Assembly (NCBI GenBank): GCA_022360155.1
Contig: JAKSDJ010000253.1
Location: 1 to 35,010 of the forward strand
Source of the DNA: Chloroflexales bacterium
Lineage (GTDB): Bacteria; Chloroflexota; Chloroflexia; Chloroflexales; Chloroflexaceae
Length of the DNA stretch: 35,010 bases
Direction: 5' to 3'
Of the stretch, positions 1 through 7,792 are shown in pieces. Each line of letters starts with the position of its first letter. The first letter of the stretch is position 1. Made by a program: the position numbers and the translations under genes. The notes under the pieces are model-generated. The model saw only the letters and a list, made by a program, of their open reading frames with translations, made no database searches and was not told the origin of the DNA.

Positions 1-524
1 ATCGTTTGCGGCGGTAAAGCAGCTTCAGGCAAATCATGGGCTGCTGTCAAAATCAACGTTCTATCGCCAAGCAGCGCCGGCAGAAGATGATTGCCCAGCA
101 AGCCCAGAGTTGGGCGCGAGTCGTTCAGAAAATGGATATGTTCAAGGACAATACAACAGTCAATGGGAAGCGCCGTTGCCAACTCGTGGGCCAGATGCGC
201 AAAGAGGGCCGGCCAACCAAGCATCGGGCCAGGATGCCGCCGCATTTGTTCGAGAGTCGCCGCGCCAACGCCAGGCACAAGGCGCTGCGCTGCATTGATC
301 AGCGAAAGCAGAAAGACGCCTGGATCATGGTCTTCAGGGGCAGCGCGTAACCATATGACAGGCTGTTGACGCTGGTGCAACGCAGCTGCCAAGCTACCGA
401 CCGGCATATAGCCCGGCGGTGCGGTAAACAGTGTAATCTCTTGTTCGAGGGCTTGGGACAGAACTAGCGGGATTACGACTACCCTATCAGACGTTGGAAC
501 AGCCGATTTTGCAGCCAACAACAT
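1..524 (-). CDS. MalT/LuxR-like STAND regulator, N-terminal part (cut by window edge)
   Basis: This open frame runs leftward off the window without a stop, so only about 174 N-terminal residues are visible. The ATG at 522-524 is preceded by GAGGTGA at a 5-base distance, which fixes the start. The translation follows the layout of the ATPase domain of large MalT-type LuxR regulators: a strand and loop reading TAPPGYMPVGSLAAAL where the Walker A loop should be, then PVIWLRAAPEDHDPGVFLL, then a hydrophobic strand CIVLEHIHFLND that resembles a Walker B region, then LILTAAHDLPEA. The usual GYGKT of Walker A is absent, so ATP binding may be lost or altered. A C-terminal HTH or TPR part would lie outside the window. 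It points away from panB. The family call is inferred from motif layout and is moderate. Confidence 0.55.
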   Translation of the reverse strand, partial: MLLAAKSAVPTSDRVVVIPLVLSQALEQEITLFTAPPGYMPVGSLAAALHQRQQPVIWLRAAPEDHDPGVFLLSLINAAQRLVPGVGAATLEQMRRHPGPMLGWPALFAHLAHELATALPIDCCIVLEHIHFLNDSRPTLGLLGNHLLPALLGDRTLILTAAHDLPEAALPPQT

Positions 525-983
525 AGGATCACCTCGCAGGCAACTAGTGTGCTGTCAGTGAATACACAGAGTTACGTTGGTCTGACGTTATACAGCCTGG
601 ACCGATTCGCGATCTGGTAAGTAACTGTATGTGAGACAATATTCTATGGACTGATGGCGACCCCGCCGGCGTGATAACCGTACGAATTGTATTCTTCAGC
701 TCACTGCGAGTATTACAATCGAGCGACATGTATCCCTTTCTTTAGAGAGTTTGCTACAAACAAAATCCCATCATCATACAAAATACTTTTTGGTTAAGAA
801 ACGTAAAGAAACCGTCATGCATGTTGTCTCTTTACGTTGAGGTATGTCAAAAATGTTCAATACTCCGTCTATATGAATAACGATGGTGACACTACCAAGT
901 GCTTTGCAATTAAGCTCTATATATATTAATGCCAAAACGATCCCATTTATCTAAGCCTTTTGAATGATCCCAGGATGAAATAA

Positions 984-1020
984 TACTAAGGAGAGAACAG
1001 TCGGTTCTCTAATCTTAGTA
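984..1020. promoter_or_regulatory. Imperfect hairpin/inverted repeat
   Basis: TACTAAG (984-990) pairs with CTTAGTA (1014-1020), and AGAGAAC (992-998) pairs with GTTCTCT (1004-1010). The internal loop is G against AAT, and the terminal loop has 5 bases. No T-run follows on the plus strand; on the minus strand the following bases are mildly T-rich. It could be an operator or a weak minus-strand terminator. Confidence 0.4.
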
Positions 1021-1224
1021 AAGAAATTATTGAGCACCACATCCACATAAATGACGGGTAAAAGGGAGGGAAGGAAACAGTGGGGGAAAAAAGCCCTTCA
1101 GAGATATAGAACGAAGAAAAGTAACATGGTCAGGATTTTTGAGAATTATCATAATATTGTTTTTTAGCCTCAAACTCTGGCGCTTCGCGAAGCGCCCTCA
1201 CAGCTCACTGCCAGATCGTCTCAC

Positions 1225-1256
1225 CGCCATATCGCTATATCGCCGTATCGCCTCAT
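1225..1256. repeat. Four-unit 8-bp tandem repeat
   Basis: The units CGCCATAT, CGCTATAT, CGCCGTAT and CGCCTCAT lie head to tail with one to three differences between neighbours. They sit in the spacer upstream of panB and overlap no credible gene. Confidence 0.7.
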
Positions 1257-1446
1257 TGCCCCTAGGCGCACACGGTGGTGAGCGCCTACCCATCGCCGTC
1301 CCGCTGCTTTGCTGCCACGCCGCCACGCCGCATCACCTCGTTGTAACTCCGCTGTGTAGGATTGAGGGTAACATGTAGCAATTCTGATTATAAGTCTCAG
1401 ATCTGATTCTTCTTTAACTGATACTGCATTGGAGCAAGAGCACACC

Positions 1447-2286
1447 ATGCGTACAACAATCCTCGACATTCAGAAGATGAAGCGGCGTGGCGAGCGTATC
1501 CCCATGATTACCGCCTATGACTACACCTCGGCCCAGATTGTCGATCAGGCCGGTATTCCCTTGATCCTGGTCGGCGACTCGTTGGGAATGGTGGTGTTAG
1601 GTCACTCTTCAACGGTACCGGTCACGCTCGACGAGATGATCCATCACATGCGAGCGGTGGTACGCGGCAGTCAGCAGGCGCTAGTCATCGGCGATCTGCC
1701 GTTCTTGACCTATACCAGCATCGATAAAGCCTTGCACTCGGCCGGCCGACTCCTGCAAGAAGCGGGAGTCCAGGCGGTAAAGGTGGAGGGAGGCGCGGCA
1801 GTGGCGCCCATCGTGCGCCGCCTGGTCGAAGTCGGCATCCCGGTGATGGCGCATCTTGGCTTCACGCCCCAGTCGGTCAATCAAATCGGGATGCGGGTCC
1901 AGGGTCGCCGCGCCGCCGATGCGCGCCAGATCATCGAGGATGCCATGGCGCTCGAAGCAGCAGGGGCCTTCGCGCTTGTGCTGGAACTGGTGCCGATCCA
2001 ACTGGCCGAGGCAATCACCAAGCGGCTGCGTATTCCAACCATCGGGATTGGCGCCGGCGCGGGCTGCGATGGCCAGGTCCAGGTCTGGCACGATCTGCTT
2101 GGGCTCTACACCGACTTTGTGCCGCGCCACACGCGGCGCTATGCCAACCTGGCCGAGACAATCAGCGCCGCGCTCCAAAGTTACGCCAGTGATGTGCGCT
2201 CGGGGGCTTTTCCGACCGAGGAGCATGGCTCGAAGATGGATGGGGAGGCGCTCGCCGAAGCCCTGAAGCCATTCGCCACAGAATAA
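1447..2286 (+). CDS. panB: 3-methyl-2-oxobutanoate hydroxymethyltransferase (PanB)
   Basis: PanB transfers a hydroxymethyl group from methylenetetrahydrofolate to 3-methyl-2-oxobutanoate to form ketopantoate, the first committed step of pantothenate and CoA synthesis, in the cytoplasm. The 279-residue product has the usual family length. It shows the hallmark segments [11 protein letters not shown] near the N-terminus, [16 protein letters not shown] (metal-binding Asp of the active site), [19 protein letters not shown] and [19 protein letters not shown] six codons upstream would give a longer frame, but the ATG at 1447 starts at the conserved N-terminus and has GGAG about 12 bases ahead. The stop is directly followed by the ATG of the next gene, and panC follows after one further gene, so the three probably form one transcript. 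Confidence 0.95.
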   Translation: MRTTILDIQKMKRRGERIPMITAYDYTSAQIVDQAGIPLILVGDSLGMVVLGHSSTVPVTLDEMIHHMRAVVRGSQQALVIGDLPFLTYTSIDKALHSAGRLLQEAGVQAVKVEGGAAVAPIVRRLVEVGIPVMAHLGFTPQSVNQIGMRVQGRRAADARQIIEDAMALEAAGAFALVLELVPIQLAEAITKRLRIPTIGIGAGAGCDGQVQVWHDLLGLYTDFVPRHTRRYANLAETISAALQSYASDVRSGAFPTEEHGSKMDGEALAEALKPFATE

Positions 2287-2736
2287 ATGGCAACTTGCAG
2301 CAGCATGCAACGGTCATTCTTTGTTTACGGCACGCTCAAGCCTGGCGGGTCGAACTACACAAGCTATCTGGCGGGGCGCACCAGCACCGAGCAGTCCGCC
2401 TGGGTCACAGACGCAGCGCTCTACACGCCTGGCATGTATCCCTTTCTAGTGCGCGATTCTGGTCTAGTCCAGCCGGGCGACCAGGTCAGCGGGACAGTAA
2501 TCACCATCCAGTCAGGGCTATACCATCAGATTGTGAACCTACTCGACGAATTGGAAGACTACCGGCCTGGGCAGTACGACAACCTCTATGAGCGTGTGAT
2601 ACTGACAGCGCAGAGCGCGAGCGGCCCCATCGACGCATGGACGTATATTGCCGGCGCTCAGGCGCTGGCGAGCATCCGAAGCGGAAAGATGCGCAAGGTA
2701 GACGGCGGAGTCTGGGATAATATGTTGGAACGTTGA
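2287..2736 (+). CDS. Gamma-glutamylcyclotransferase-like (GGCT/AIG2 fold) protein
   Basis: The 149-residue protein matches the GGCT-like fold, whose members release 5-oxoproline from gamma-glutamyl amines or peptides. The substrate-binding loop FFVYGTLKPGG is at residues 11-21. The acidic motif LLDELEDY near residues 85-92 supplies the expected catalytic Glu (about residue 90). The ATG follows the panB stop with no gap, and an alternative ATG six codons later (2305) would still keep the YGTL motif. Its place between panB and panC suggests co-transcription, but no established role in pantothenate synthesis follows from the family. The stop codon lies inside the first copy of an AACGTT-type repeat that fills the spacer behind it. 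The fold assignment is good; the exact substrate is unknown. Confidence 0.85.
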   Translation: MATCSSMQRSFFVYGTLKPGGSNYTSYLAGRTSTEQSAWVTDAALYTPGMYPFLVRDSGLVQPGDQVSGTVITIQSGLYHQIVNLLDELEDYRPGQYDNLYERVILTAQSASGPIDAWTYIAGAQALASIRSGKMRKVDGGVWDNMLER

Positions 2737-2891
2737 AACATTAGAACGTTGGCAAGTTCACACGTTAACAGGCTGGCACGTTATCATGTGAACGGTCATT
2801 TTCAGGACTCAAGGTGTGGTGCGGACGCATGAAAATCTAACGTTGGAACGTTGACACGTTCCAACGTGCTAAAGTTCCAATGTTCCAACGG
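2728..2891. repeat. Cluster of AACGTTGGAACG-type spacer repeats
   Basis: The spacer between the GGCT-like gene and panC holds many degenerate copies of GTTGGAACGTTG and its complement. The clearest part is a perfect hairpin at 2841-2866: CGTTGGAACG, a 6-base loop, then CGTTCCAACG. Related words recur at 23617-23711, 29720-29738 and 31280-31400. Confidence 0.8.
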
Positions 2892-2900
2892 AGTACATCT

Positions 2901-3737
2901 ATGGAAGTTATTGAGACAATTGATGCTTTGCGCAAGGCCCGGGCGCGTTTTGGGCAACTTGGCCTAGTCCCGACAATGGGCTACTTACACGAGGGCCATT
3001 TGAGTCTGGTGCGACTGGCGCGGGCCGATTGTACTGCAACTGCGGCAAGCATCTTTGTCAATCCAACCCAATTTAGCCCACACGAGGATCTGTCGCGTTA
3101 CCCGCGCGACCTAGAGCGCGACCTCAGTCTGCTGCGCGCTGAAGGCGTCGATCTCGTCTTCGTACCCAGCGTCGCCGAGATGTATCCGGAAGACTTCGCC
3201 ACCTACGTCGAGGTCGGCGGGGTCACAGAGATGCTGGAGGGCGCGGCCCGCCCTGTCCACTTCCGCGGTGTGGCAACCATTGTTTGCAAGCTCTTCACCA
3301 TCATCCAGCCCGACCGGGCCTATTTCGGCCAGAAGGATGCGCAACAAACTATTGTCGTACGCAAAATGGCCCGCGATCTCAACCTGCCGGTTGAAGTCGT
3401 AGTTGGCCCGACCGTGCGCGAGCCAGATGGATTGGCGATGAGCAGCCGCAACGCTTATCTCACATCAGAACAACGAGAAGCCGCGCCGGTGCTCTACCAG
3501 GCGCTGACGACGACGCAGCGTCGCTATGCCAATGGCGAACGCGACGGCGAGGCGTTGCGAGCCACGCTACGCGACGTGCTCGCCAGCGAACCGCTGGCCG
3601 AACCCGAATACGTCAGTGCGGCTGATCCGCTCACCCTCCGCGAACTCGATATCATTGGCTCCAATGGCGTGTTGCTTTCTCTCGCTGTACGCATCGGTTT
3701 GACCCGGCTGATTGATAACATCCTCATTGAAACCTGA
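2901..3737 (+). CDS. panC: Pantothenate synthetase (PanC)
   Basis: PanC condenses pantoate and beta-alanine with ATP to give pantothenate. The 278-residue product has the nucleotidyltransferase signature PTMGYLHEGHLSL with the HxGH pair at about residues 30-33. It also has FVNPTQF, FGQKDAQQ and the KMSKS-like MSSRNAYL segment, all expected for PanC. The ATG at 2901 is preceded by GGAG with a 7-base spacer. A slightly longer frame from 2880 would begin inside the repeat cluster and lacks a ribosome site. It follows panB in the same direction, with the GGCT-like gene between them. Confidence 0.95.
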   Translation: MEVIETIDALRKARARFGQLGLVPTMGYLHEGHLSLVRLARADCTATAASIFVNPTQFSPHEDLSRYPRDLERDLSLLRAEGVDLVFVPSVAEMYPEDFATYVEVGGVTEMLEGAARPVHFRGVATIVCKLFTIIQPDRAYFGQKDAQQTIVVRKMARDLNLPVEVVVGPTVREPDGLAMSSRNAYLTSEQREAAPVLYQALTTTQRRYANGERDGEALRATLRDVLASEPLAEPEYVSAADPLTLRELDIIGSNGVLLSLAVRIGLTRLIDNILIET

Positions 3738-3853
3738 TATACTACCCAACCGTGAAGATCACGAGCGTTGTGTAATAGCGATCCGATTTGAATAGACACG
3801 CATCCGACTGCCGGATATTGTGTCCGTACATGGTTGCAAACCGAGGTGTTCCC

Positions 3854-4741
3854 ATGACCGAGAAACGGAACGTTCATGTCGGCCTTGTCCAGATGCGTTG
3901 TAGCGCCGATCCCAGCGCGAATCTCCGCAAGGCGATCGAGATGATCCGCGCAGCAGCGGCGCAAGGCGCCCAGATTGTCTGCCTGCAGGAACTCTTTCGC
4001 TCTTTATACTTCTGCCAAAGCGAAGATCATGCCAACTTCGCCCTGGCCGAAGCTATTCCTGGCCCCAGCACTGAAGCGCTTGGCGCGCTAGCAGCCGAAT
4101 TGGGTGTTGTTATTATCGCCAGCCTCTTCGAGCAGCGCGCCCCCGGCGTGTATCATAACACTGCCGCCGTGCTCGACGCCGACGGGCGCTATCTGGGCAA
4201 ATACCGCAAGATGCACATCCCCGACGATCCGCTCTACTACGAGAAGTTCTATTTCACACCCGGCGATCTGGGCTTCAAAGTCTTTCATACGCGCTACGGT
4301 CGCCTGGGTGTGCTGGTTTGCTGGGATCAATGGTATCCCGAAGCCGCCCGCCTAACCGCTCTGCGCGGCGCAGAAATCCTCTTTTATCCAACCGCGATCG
4401 GTTGGCATCCCGCTGAAAAAGATGTGTATGGCACAGCCCAACACAGTAGTTGGGAGTTGATCCAGCGCTCGCATGCCGTCGCAAATAGCTGCTACGTGGT
4501 CAGCGTCAATCGCGTCGGTTACGAGGGCGATCCCGACAGTGGCATCGAGTTCTGGGGCCAGAGTTTTGTCGCCGAACCAAACGGCGTCATCTTAACCCGC
4601 GCCAGTGTCGAGCGCGAGGAGGCCGTGGTTGTAGCGCTGGATCTCGCCCGCATCGACGAGACCCGCATCCACTGGCCGTTCCTACGGGACCGGCGCATCG
4701 ACGCCTATGCCGAGATAACGCGGCGCTATATTGATGAATGA
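3854..4741 (+). CDS. aguB: N-carbamoylputrescine amidase
   Basis: This nitrilase-superfamily hydrolase converts N-carbamoylputrescine to putrescine, CO2 and ammonia. The catalytic triad is visible in a 295-residue product: Glu46 in CLQELF, Lys119 in KYRKMHIPDDP and Cys156 in VLVCWDQWYPE. FYPTAIGWHP and NRVGYEGD are typical of the carbamoylputrescine subgroup. The ATG at 3854 has GAGGTG five bases ahead; an upstream in-frame start at 3788 has no ribosome site and adds a non-conserved segment. The last codons overlap the ATG of the next gene (ATGA), so translation is probably coupled with aguA, which supplies its substrate. Confidence 0.93.
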   Translation: MTEKRNVHVGLVQMRCSADPSANLRKAIEMIRAAAAQGAQIVCLQELFRSLYFCQSEDHANFALAEAIPGPSTEALGALAAELGVVIIASLFEQRAPGVYHNTAAVLDADGRYLGKYRKMHIPDDPLYYEKFYFTPGDLGFKVFHTRYGRLGVLVCWDQWYPEAARLTALRGAEILFYPTAIGWHPAEKDVYGTAQHSSWELIQRSHAVANSCYVVSVNRVGYEGDPDSGIEFWGQSFVAEPNGVILTRASVEREEAVVVALDLARIDETRIHWPFLRDRRIDAYAEITRRYIDE

Positions 4742-5802
4742 CAAGCAGTAACCCAATGCAAACAACACCCCGACAACTTGGCTATCGCATGCCCGCCGAG
4801 TGGGAGCCGCACCAAGCGACCTGGCTTTCCTGGCCGCATAAAGCAGAGAGCTGGCCCGGCAAGCTGCACCTGATTCTGCCCGTCTACGCCCGCATGGTCG
4901 CTGCCCTGGCTCGCTCGGAAACCGTGCATATCAATGTCAACGACCAAGCAATGGAAGAACAGGCTCGCGCGCTGCTCTGTGCAGCAGGCGCGCCGGGAGA
5001 CATTCGCTTCCACCATTTCCCAACGAACGACGCCTGGTGCCGCGATCATGGCGCGATCTTCGTTGTTCGACAGGATGATAACCAGCAACCTGCAATCACT
5101 GCGACTGACTGGGGGTTCAACGCCTGGGGAGATAAATACCCGCCGTATGATCTGGATAACCAGATCCCGGCGCGGATGGCGGAAGCGCTTGGCGTACAGC
5201 GCTTCGCGGGCGGGATGATTCTCGAAGGCGGCTCGATTGATGTCAACGGTCAGGGCTTGCTACTGACTAGCGAGGCGTGCCTGCTCAACCCGAACCGCAA
5301 CCCCGCGCTGAGTCGCGCGCAGATCGAGCAGCGCCTCTGTGATATGCTTGGTGTGGCAAAAATCCTCTGGTTGGGCGAGGGGATTGTTGGTGACGATACC
5401 GACGGCCATGTCGACGACCTGGCCCGTTTCGTCGCGCCAAACACGATTGTGACGGCGGTTGAGGATGATCCCAGCGATGAGAACTACGGCTTTCTGCAAG
5501 ACAACCTGGAACGGCTCCATGCTATGCGCAATCTGAACGAAGCGCCCTTGCAAATTGTCACGCTGCCAATGCCGCCGGCTGTTGTGTATGAAGAACAGCG
5601 GTTGCCGGCCAGCTATGCCAACTTTTATATCGCCAACACGGTTGTGTTGCTGCCAACGTATAATCACCCTAACGACGAATGGGCGCGTCGAGTGCTTCAG
5701 GAGCTCTTCCCTGAGCGCGAGATTATTGGACTGGACTGCACGGACATGGTCTGGGGGCTGGGCGCATTCCACTGTTTGACCCAGCAAGTGCCCCACGTTT
5801 AG
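4738..5802 (+). CDS. aguA: Agmatine deiminase
   Basis: Agmatine deiminase hydrolyses agmatine to N-carbamoylputrescine, the step just before AguB. The 354-residue protein has the guanidine-modifying fold motifs in order: WEPHQATWLSWP, NDAWCRDHG, GGMILEGGSIDVNG, GDDTDGHVDDLARF and, at the C-terminus, GLGAFHCLTQQVP with the nucleophile Cys346. The start overlaps the aguB stop by four bases; a second ATG at 4756 is possible. aguB and aguA together give a two-gene putrescine route. A terminator-like hairpin follows the gene at 5822-5848. Confidence 0.94.
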   Translation: MTSSNPMQTTPRQLGYRMPAEWEPHQATWLSWPHKAESWPGKLHLILPVYARMVAALARSETVHINVNDQAMEEQARALLCAAGAPGDIRFHHFPTNDAWCRDHGAIFVVRQDDNQQPAITATDWGFNAWGDKYPPYDLDNQIPARMAEALGVQRFAGGMILEGGSIDVNGQGLLLTSEACLLNPNRNPALSRAQIEQRLCDMLGVAKILWLGEGIVGDDTDGHVDDLARFVAPNTIVTAVEDDPSDENYGFLQDNLERLHAMRNLNEAPLQIVTLPMPPAVVYEEQRLPASYANFYIANTVVLLPTYNHPNDEWARRVLQELFPEREIIGLDCTDMVWGLGAFHCLTQQVPHV

Positions 5803-5821
5803 CAATTTCTCCTTGGGTTGG

Positions 5822-5848
5822 GGAGTGCGCCTGACAGATTCGCACTCC
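5822..5848. terminator. Hairpin between convergent genes
   Basis: GGAGTGCG (5822-5829) and CGCACTCC (5841-5848) form a perfect 8-bp stem with an 11-base loop, in the 63-base gap between the convergent aguA and threonine aldolase genes. There is no strong T-run, so it may slow transcription from both sides rather than act as a classical intrinsic terminator. Confidence 0.5.
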
Positions 5849-5865
5849 GATCTCCCGCTTCGCCG

Positions 5866-6933
5866 CTATCCCGCAAGCACCTGTTTGGCAACCTGCACCG
5901 CTGTTTGCACATCGGCAGCGCTGATCCCGTAGTGCGTGACCGCGCGGATGCGTCGCCCGCCCATCCTGCCCATCAATACGCCGTGTTCGCGTAACGCTGC
6001 CAAGAACTGGTCACGATCATGTTCGACAAGTTCGAAGATCACAATATCGCTCTGGACTCGGGCTGGATCGAGCACGATCCCCGGAAGAACAGCCAGACCC
6101 TCAGCGAGTTGCCGGGCGTTGGCGTGATCCTCGGCCAGCCGTTCGACCATCTCGTTCAGCGCGACAATACCTGCCGCGGCGATGATACCCGCCTGGCGCA
6201 TGCCGCCGCCGAGCATTTTGCGAATCCGCCGCGCTCGCTGCACGAATGCACGCGATCCAGCTACAATCGAGCCAACCGGCGCAGCAAGGCCTTTCGAGAG
6301 GCAGAACTGCACAGTGTCAACGTGTTGAGTAAGTTCGCGCACATCGACATCAAGCGCGACCGCCGCGTTGAAGATCCGCGCCCCGTCGAGATGCAAAGGC
6401 AGACTCGCTTGTTGCGCCTGGGCGTGAACCTGAGCCATATAGTCTGGCGTCAGCACAACGCCGCCGCAACGATTGTGGGTGTTTTCCAAACAGACAACCC
6501 CGGGAGGCGCAAAGTGGGCATCATCGCTGCGCGCCAGAGCGATCTGTAAAGCCCCCGGTTCGAGGGCGCCGTCAGGCCGCGTCGGCAGAGGATGGTAGAC
6601 CAGCCCGCCCAAGGCCGCAGCGCCGCCAGCTTCGTAGTTATAAATGTGGCTCTCGTCGCCGACGATCACGCGCTGACCGCGCTGGCAATGGGTGAGTAGC
6701 GCCGTGAGGTTGCCCATCGTACCGCTGACGACCAGCAGCGCGGCTTCTTTACCAACCAGTTCAGCGGCCAGAGCTTCGAGCTGATTAACGGTCGGATCTT
6801 CCCCGTAGACATCGTCGCCCAATACGGCATCGGCAATCGCTGCACGCATGGCCGGGCTCGGCAGGGTTACAGTATCGCTGCGCAGGTCAATATATACGGA
6901 TTGCTTGGACTGAACATTACTGTGAGAATTCAT
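5866..6933 (-). CDS. ltaE: Low-specificity L-threonine aldolase
   Basis: This PLP enzyme cleaves L-threonine or allo-threonine to glycine and acetaldehyde. The 355-residue product begins with YIDLRSDTVTLPSPAMR, the family hallmark. It continues with DDVYGEDPTVNQLE, HIYNYEAGG (His96 region stacking on PLP), LPLHLDGARIFNA and the PLP lysine Lys214 in FCLSKGLAAPVGS. The start ATG (complement of 6931-6933) is preceded by AGGTGG. The gene stands alone, convergent with the aguBA genes and divergent from bchM. It has no evident link to pigment synthesis, although glycine metabolism is general. Confidence 0.93.
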   Translation of the reverse strand: MNSHSNVQSKQSVYIDLRSDTVTLPSPAMRAAIADAVLGDDVYGEDPTVNQLEALAAELVGKEAALLVVSGTMGNLTALLTHCQRGQRVIVGDESHIYNYEAGGAAALGGLVYHPLPTRPDGALEPGALQIALARSDDAHFAPPGVVCLENTHNRCGGVVLTPDYMAQVHAQAQQASLPLHLDGARIFNAAVALDVDVRELTQHVDTVQFCLSKGLAAPVGSIVAGSRAFVQRARRIRKMLGGGMRQAGIIAAAGIVALNEMVERLAEDHANARQLAEGLAVLPGIVLDPARVQSDIVIFELVEHDRDQFLAALREHGVLMGRMGGRRIRAVTHYGISAADVQTAVQVAKQVLAG

Positions 6934-7009
6934 AGACCACCTGTTATAGCCGCTTATTGATCCAGCGCTTTTCGGGACAACGCGCTGTCGAAGGGCTCAC
7001 CCGCTCCAT

Positions 7010-7015
7010 ATTATA
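7010..7015 (-). promoter_or_regulatory. Possible -10 element for ltaE
   Basis: TATAAT on the minus strand, about 75 bases upstream of the ltaE start. No good -35 element is seen at 16-18 bases, so this is a tentative promoter call. Confidence 0.35.
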
Positions 7016-7210
7016 CCTTCATCCGTAGGGTTAACGTACTGCATCGCTATTGAATGTCAACTATGTTCATTTTTTCACAATACACGCTTTTCATTATCTT
7101 CGTGACCTGAACAATAACGTAACAGACCTTTTCAAGAATACTATACAGATACATAATCGATACAGAGATCATCGAAAAGCGAGTTTTCCGATCAGGAAGA
7201 AGGCATCCGA

Positions 7211-7302
7211 ATCTTAGCAAAGCACAAGTCTTGTCATAGAATTGAGCACCCTCTATATCTTAGCAAAGCACAAGTCTTGTCATAGAATTGAGCACCTTCT
7301 AT
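7211..7302. repeat. Two-copy 46-bp tandem repeat with internal palindrome
   Basis: The units at 7211-7256 and 7257-7302 differ at a single base (CCCTCTAT against CCTTCTAT). Each unit contains the odd palindrome ACAAGTCTTGT (7224-7234 and 7270-7280), spaced exactly 46 bases. The near-identity suggests a recent duplication or selection as a binding-site pair. Confidence 0.95.
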
Positions 7303-7436
7303 TGACATATAATAATACACATATCGAATCGAACAGACAGTTTCGTCATTATGTAACCTTATCAAGAATAAGTCTATGCTATCACACCCCATGAGACATC
7401 CTATGAAGTAAAACCCCAAAAGAATACCGGCTTTTC

Positions 7437-7451
7437 TGCAAAGGCCCTGCA
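7437..7451. promoter_or_regulatory. Near-palindrome TGCAAAGGCCCTGCA, copy 1
   Basis: Inverted half-sites TGCA(A)/TGCA surround a GGCC core. The copy at 7538 differs at one base. Its position upstream of bchM suggests an operator. Confidence 0.5.
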
Positions 7452-7537
7452 AAACTATTGCGCATAAAAATTTATTTCACAATTTTTCTACGAATTTGAT
7501 TAGTATTCTAGCTGATTAGAATGAGCTTTATCATTCA

Positions 7538-7552
7538 TGCAAAGGCCTTGCA
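7538..7552. promoter_or_regulatory. Near-palindrome TGCAAAGGCCTTGCA, copy 2
   Basis: Second copy, 101 bases from copy 1 and about 40 bases upstream of the extended -10 element. This is a fitting place for a transcription factor controlling the bchM operon. Confidence 0.5.
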
Positions 7553-7588
7553 AATCCTTTGTTTATATATACAGTATCTTGACTCTCA

Positions 7589-7597
7589 TGTTATAAT
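7589..7597 (+). promoter_or_regulatory. Extended -10 promoter element for bchM operon
   Basis: TGTTATAAT is a perfect extended -10 (TGnTATAAT). No consensus -35 is found at 17 bases, which fits an extended -10 or activator-dependent promoter. It would give a leader of roughly 190 bases before bchM. Confidence 0.45.
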
Positions 7598-7792
7598 CTT
7601 TTTGAAACTTCAGTAGTTCTGAATCTGTACTACATTTTTCGCCGAATCGTGATCGCTTGTTTCAGGGCAACTTCAGGCTTATTTGGCAGTGTCGATCTAG
7701 TTGCACTTTCTGCTCTTCCTAAGTTTGTATCTTTTGCAAGCGAGTTACTGGCACGAACTGCCGTGCAATATTGCATGAGGAGGTCGCTTCCC

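Larger units (their letters stand above)
525..1446. other. Long intergenic region between the regulator and panB
   Basis: About 920 bases with no convincing gene. The stretch from about 740 to 1140 is AT-rich. It contains an imperfect hairpin at 984-1020 and a small 8-bp tandem repeat at 1225-1256. A 61-codon frame on the minus strand (544-729) has a possible AAAGGGA ribosome site and ends 19 bases before the regulator start, but its composition is not protein-like; at best it is a leader. No clear promoter for panB was found. Confidence 0.6.
6934..7792. other. AT-rich regulatory spacer between ltaE and bchM
   Basis: About 860 bases without a credible gene. It is much richer in A and T than its surroundings. 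It holds a possible ltaE promoter (TATAAT, minus strand, at 7010-7015), a two-copy 46-bp tandem repeat (7211-7302), two near-palindromes TGCAAAGGCCYTGCA (7437-7451 and 7538-7552) and an extended -10 element (7589-7597). Open frames crossing the repeat are composition artefacts. Confidence 0.7.

Noticed and set aside
36-369. Plus-strand frames of 62-104 codons at the left edge
   Set aside because: They lie opposite the minus-strand regulator frame, which has a good ribosome site and family-like translation.
544-729. 61-codon minus-strand frame before the regulator
   Set aside because: It has a possible ribosome site, but composition and residue pattern are not protein-like; kept only as a remark on the spacer.
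1681-2310. 209-codon frame antisense to panB
   Set aside because: Mirror of a strongly supported gene; long antisense frames are common at this GC content.
7234-7452. 72-codon minus-strand frame
   Set aside because: It runs through the 46-bp tandem repeat and yields a repeated peptide; no ribosome site.
7579-7597. TTGACT followed by TATAAT as a classic promoter
   Set aside because: The spacer is only seven bases; the element was called as an extended -10 instead.
7649-7792. N-terminal extension of bchM
   Set aside because: The added residues are not like BchM, and a perfect Shine-Dalgarno sequence points to GTG 7793.
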